Assembly: GCA_002419215.1 (NCBI GenBank)
Contig: DIFQ01000095.1
Span: 5,323 to 17,097, forward strand
Source of the DNA: Syntrophaceae bacterium UBA5744
Lineage (GTDB): Bacteria > Desulfobacterota > Syntrophia > Syntrophales > UBA2192
Direction: 5' to 3'
Length of the DNA stretch: 11,775 nucleotides
This document shows, piece after piece, positions 10,579 through 11,775 of this stretch. The notes below the pieces were generated by a model. That model was not told where the DNA came from, did no database searches, and saw only the letters and a list, made by a program, of their open reading frames with translations. Made by a program: the position numbers and the translations under genes. Position 1 is the first letter of the stretch, and each line of letters starts with the position of its first letter.

Positions 10579-11667
10579 ATGGCAACTTCAAAGCAAAAAA
10601 AAATCTGGGTCGACCTGGACAATTCGCCTCATGTGCCGCTGTTCAAGCCGATCATCGATGAGCTCAGCCATAGGGGTTACGATTGCATGGTCACGTCCCG
10701 GGACTGCTTCCAGGTGGCGGGCCTGGTCGATTTGTACGGCCTCAAATGCAAAACAATCGGGAAACACTACGGCAAGCACACCCTGCTGAAGCTCTTCGGC
10801 CTGGTTTACCGCGGCGCCCAGCTGGCCCCGCCGGTTATCCGGGCAAAGCCCGACATTGCCATTTCGCACGGGTCCCGCTCCCAGCACCTCGTGTCGCAGC
10901 TCCTGGGCATTCCGCTCATTACCATGATGGACTACGAGCATGTGACATTCATGCCCTTTGCCGACAATTCCTGGTTCTTCATCCCGGAATATGTCCCCAA
11001 GGAGGCCATCCACATGGACCGGTCTCACGTTTCGCAGTATCCCGGCCTGAAGGAGGATGTCTATGTCCCCAATTTCAAGCCGGACCCGACGATCTTGAAG
11101 GAGCTCGGCATCAAGGCGGACAACCTCATCGTCACCGTCCGCCCCCCTGCGACGGAGGCTCATTATCACAACCCCGAGAGCGAAGTGCTTTTCGCGGAGG
11201 TGATGAATTACCTGGGGGCCATGGATCATGTGACCCTGGTGCTGTTGCCGAGAAACGATGCACAGGCCGGCATGATCCGGGAGCACTGGCCGCACCTCGT
11301 CTCGGGAAGGAAGGTCATCATCCCGGACCACGTCATCAACGGACTCAATCTCATGTGGCACTCCGACCTGGTGATCAGCGGGGGCGGCACGATGAATCGA
11401 GAGGCTGCGGCCCTGGGTATCCCCGTCTACAGTATCTTCAGGGGGCCGACGGGAGCGGTCGATCACTATCTGGCCGAGCACGGCCGGCTGCTGATGCTCG
11501 AGAGCCCCGCCGATGTCCGGGAGAAGATCCGGGTGGAGCGAAGGGACAGATCCCGCGACGGCATATCCCACAACGGGGCCGTATTGAACCGCATCGTCGA
11601 CGAAATCGTCCGGATCACCGACAGCTGCAACGGCGGCAATGGCCACAACGGCCACAACAGCCACTAG
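10579..11667 (+). CDS. DUF354 (COG1817) family protein, probable GT-B-like glycosyltransferase
   Basis: 362 residues. N-terminal half: KKIWVDLDNSPHVPLFKPIIDELSHRGYD (8-34), DLYGL (51-55), PDIAISHGSRSQHLVSQLLGIPLITMMDYEHV (91-122). C-terminal half: LIVTVRPP (183-190), VISGGGTMNREAAALGIPVYSIFRGP (265-290), a nucleotide-sugar-site-like segment resembling GT-B enzymes. The family occurs in archaeal and bacterial surface-glycan clusters. Its reaction is not established, but glycosyl or sugar-phosphate transfer or a UDP-GlcNAc epimerase-like role is plausible from the fold. Start ATG 10579 is preceded by AAAGGG (10565-10570), 8 nt away. The upstream in-frame ATG 10420 is rejected. The C-terminus is a low-complexity tail NGGNGHNGHNSH (351-362), probably disordered. 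It may be a separate transcription unit, given the 334-nt gap and the candidate sigma-54 site. Confidence 0.86.
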   Translation: MATSKQKKIWVDLDNSPHVPLFKPIIDELSHRGYDCMVTSRDCFQVAGLVDLYGLKCKTIGKHYGKHTLLKLFGLVYRGAQLAPPVIRAKPDIAISHGSRSQHLVSQLLGIPLITMMDYEHVTFMPFADNSWFFIPEYVPKEAIHMDRSHVSQYPGLKEDVYVPNFKPDPTILKELGIKADNLIVTVRPPATEAHYHNPESEVLFAEVMNYLGAMDHVTLVLLPRNDAQAGMIREHWPHLVSGRKVIIPDHVINGLNLMWHSDLVISGGGTMNREAAALGIPVYSIFRGPTGAVDHYLAEHGRLLMLESPADVREKIRVERRDRSRDGISHNGAVLNRIVDEIVRITDSCNGGNGHNGHNSH

Positions 11668-11679
11668 GCAGAAAAGCGG

Positions 11680-11705
11680 CAGTGATCAGTGGCCAGTGAC
11701 CGGTG
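11680..11705. repeat. CAGTGATCAGTGG-word tract after the DUF354 gene
   Basis: CAGTGATCAGTGGCCAGTG (11680-11698) is the 17-of-19 reverse complement of 2097-2115. It includes palindromic pieces TGATCA and TGGCCA. Located 12 nt after the DUF354 stop. Confidence 0.55.
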
Positions 11706-11748
11706 AAACGATAGAAGTGTCTGAGTGGAGAGATAGAGCAAAAGAAAG

Positions 11749-11775
11749 TGTGGTAGCGTCAACTTTCTTGTGTAA
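11749..11775. mobile_element. Possible end of an IS256-type insertion sequence, cut by the window edge
   Basis: The last bases, TGGTAGCGTCAACTTTCTTG then TGTAA, resemble the terminal repeats of IS256/Mutator-type elements, which often end with a GGN-GTCAA start and an internal TTTGTGTAAA. A stem AAGAAAGT/ACTTTCTT (11742-11749/11762-11769) overlaps it. No transposase is visible because the window stops. From memory of the family, not a search. Confidence 0.3.

Overview
The window is a stretch of a Gram-negative, high-GC chromosome that carries part of an exopolysaccharide or surface-polysaccharide locus, with all genes on the + strand. The gene set, the GC-rich codon use and the abundance of short repeats would fit a Desulfobacterota-type (former Deltaproteobacteria) genome. 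That assignment is a guess, because no rRNA or other marker gene is present.

Layout. At 1-1692, a repeat-rich leader is followed by a BY-type tyrosine autokinase lacking its membrane (Wzz) half and a NusG-family specialised antiterminator. At 1693-2733 there is a one-kilobase gap. Its first half is a mosaic of dispersed repeats, including a perfect 38-bp inverted repeat. Its second half is a lower-GC leader with a candidate promoter and folded RNA. At 2734-10244 comes the main operon: an initiating sugar-phosphate transferase with a degenerate GGDEF-like N-terminus; an NAD-dependent sugar dehydrogenase, a left-handed-beta-helix acetyltransferase and a DegT-family aminotransferase; and then a FemAB/GNAT-like acyltransferase and a NodB-type deacetylase. 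A DUF354 protein (GT-B-like) follows at 10579-11667 after a further repeat tract and a candidate sigma-54 promoter. The last ~25 bases resemble the end of an IS256-type insertion sequence.

How the genes work together. The dehydrogenase/acetyltransferase/aminotransferase trio has the content and order of Bordetella wlbA-wlbB-wlbC. It could make a 2,3-diacetamido or related amino sugar nucleotide. The transferase would load the first sugar phosphate on undecaprenyl phosphate, the FemAB-like and NodB-like proteins would decorate or trim the glycan, and the kinase would control chain assembly with an unseen Wzz partner. The NusG paralogue probably acts on the long leader of this operon. Flippase, polymerase and most glycosyltransferases must lie outside the window.

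Most unusual feature. Three short, lower-GC genes for four-helix-bundle proteins of the 23S rRNA intervening-sequence (IVP/S23, Avd-like) family sit between the sugar genes in the same direction. The first two are each bracketed by degenerate word repeats in inverted orientation: ATAGCCGACAG-type words on the left against CTGTCGGCTGTAGG-type words on the right for copy 1, and GGCTACAGG against CCTGTAGCC for copy 2. The transcript could therefore fold each module into a stem-closed loop, as rRNA intervening sequences do. Related word tracts lie at most other intergenic junctions, among them a 9-bp periodic GAC(C/G)AAAnn family seen at five places.
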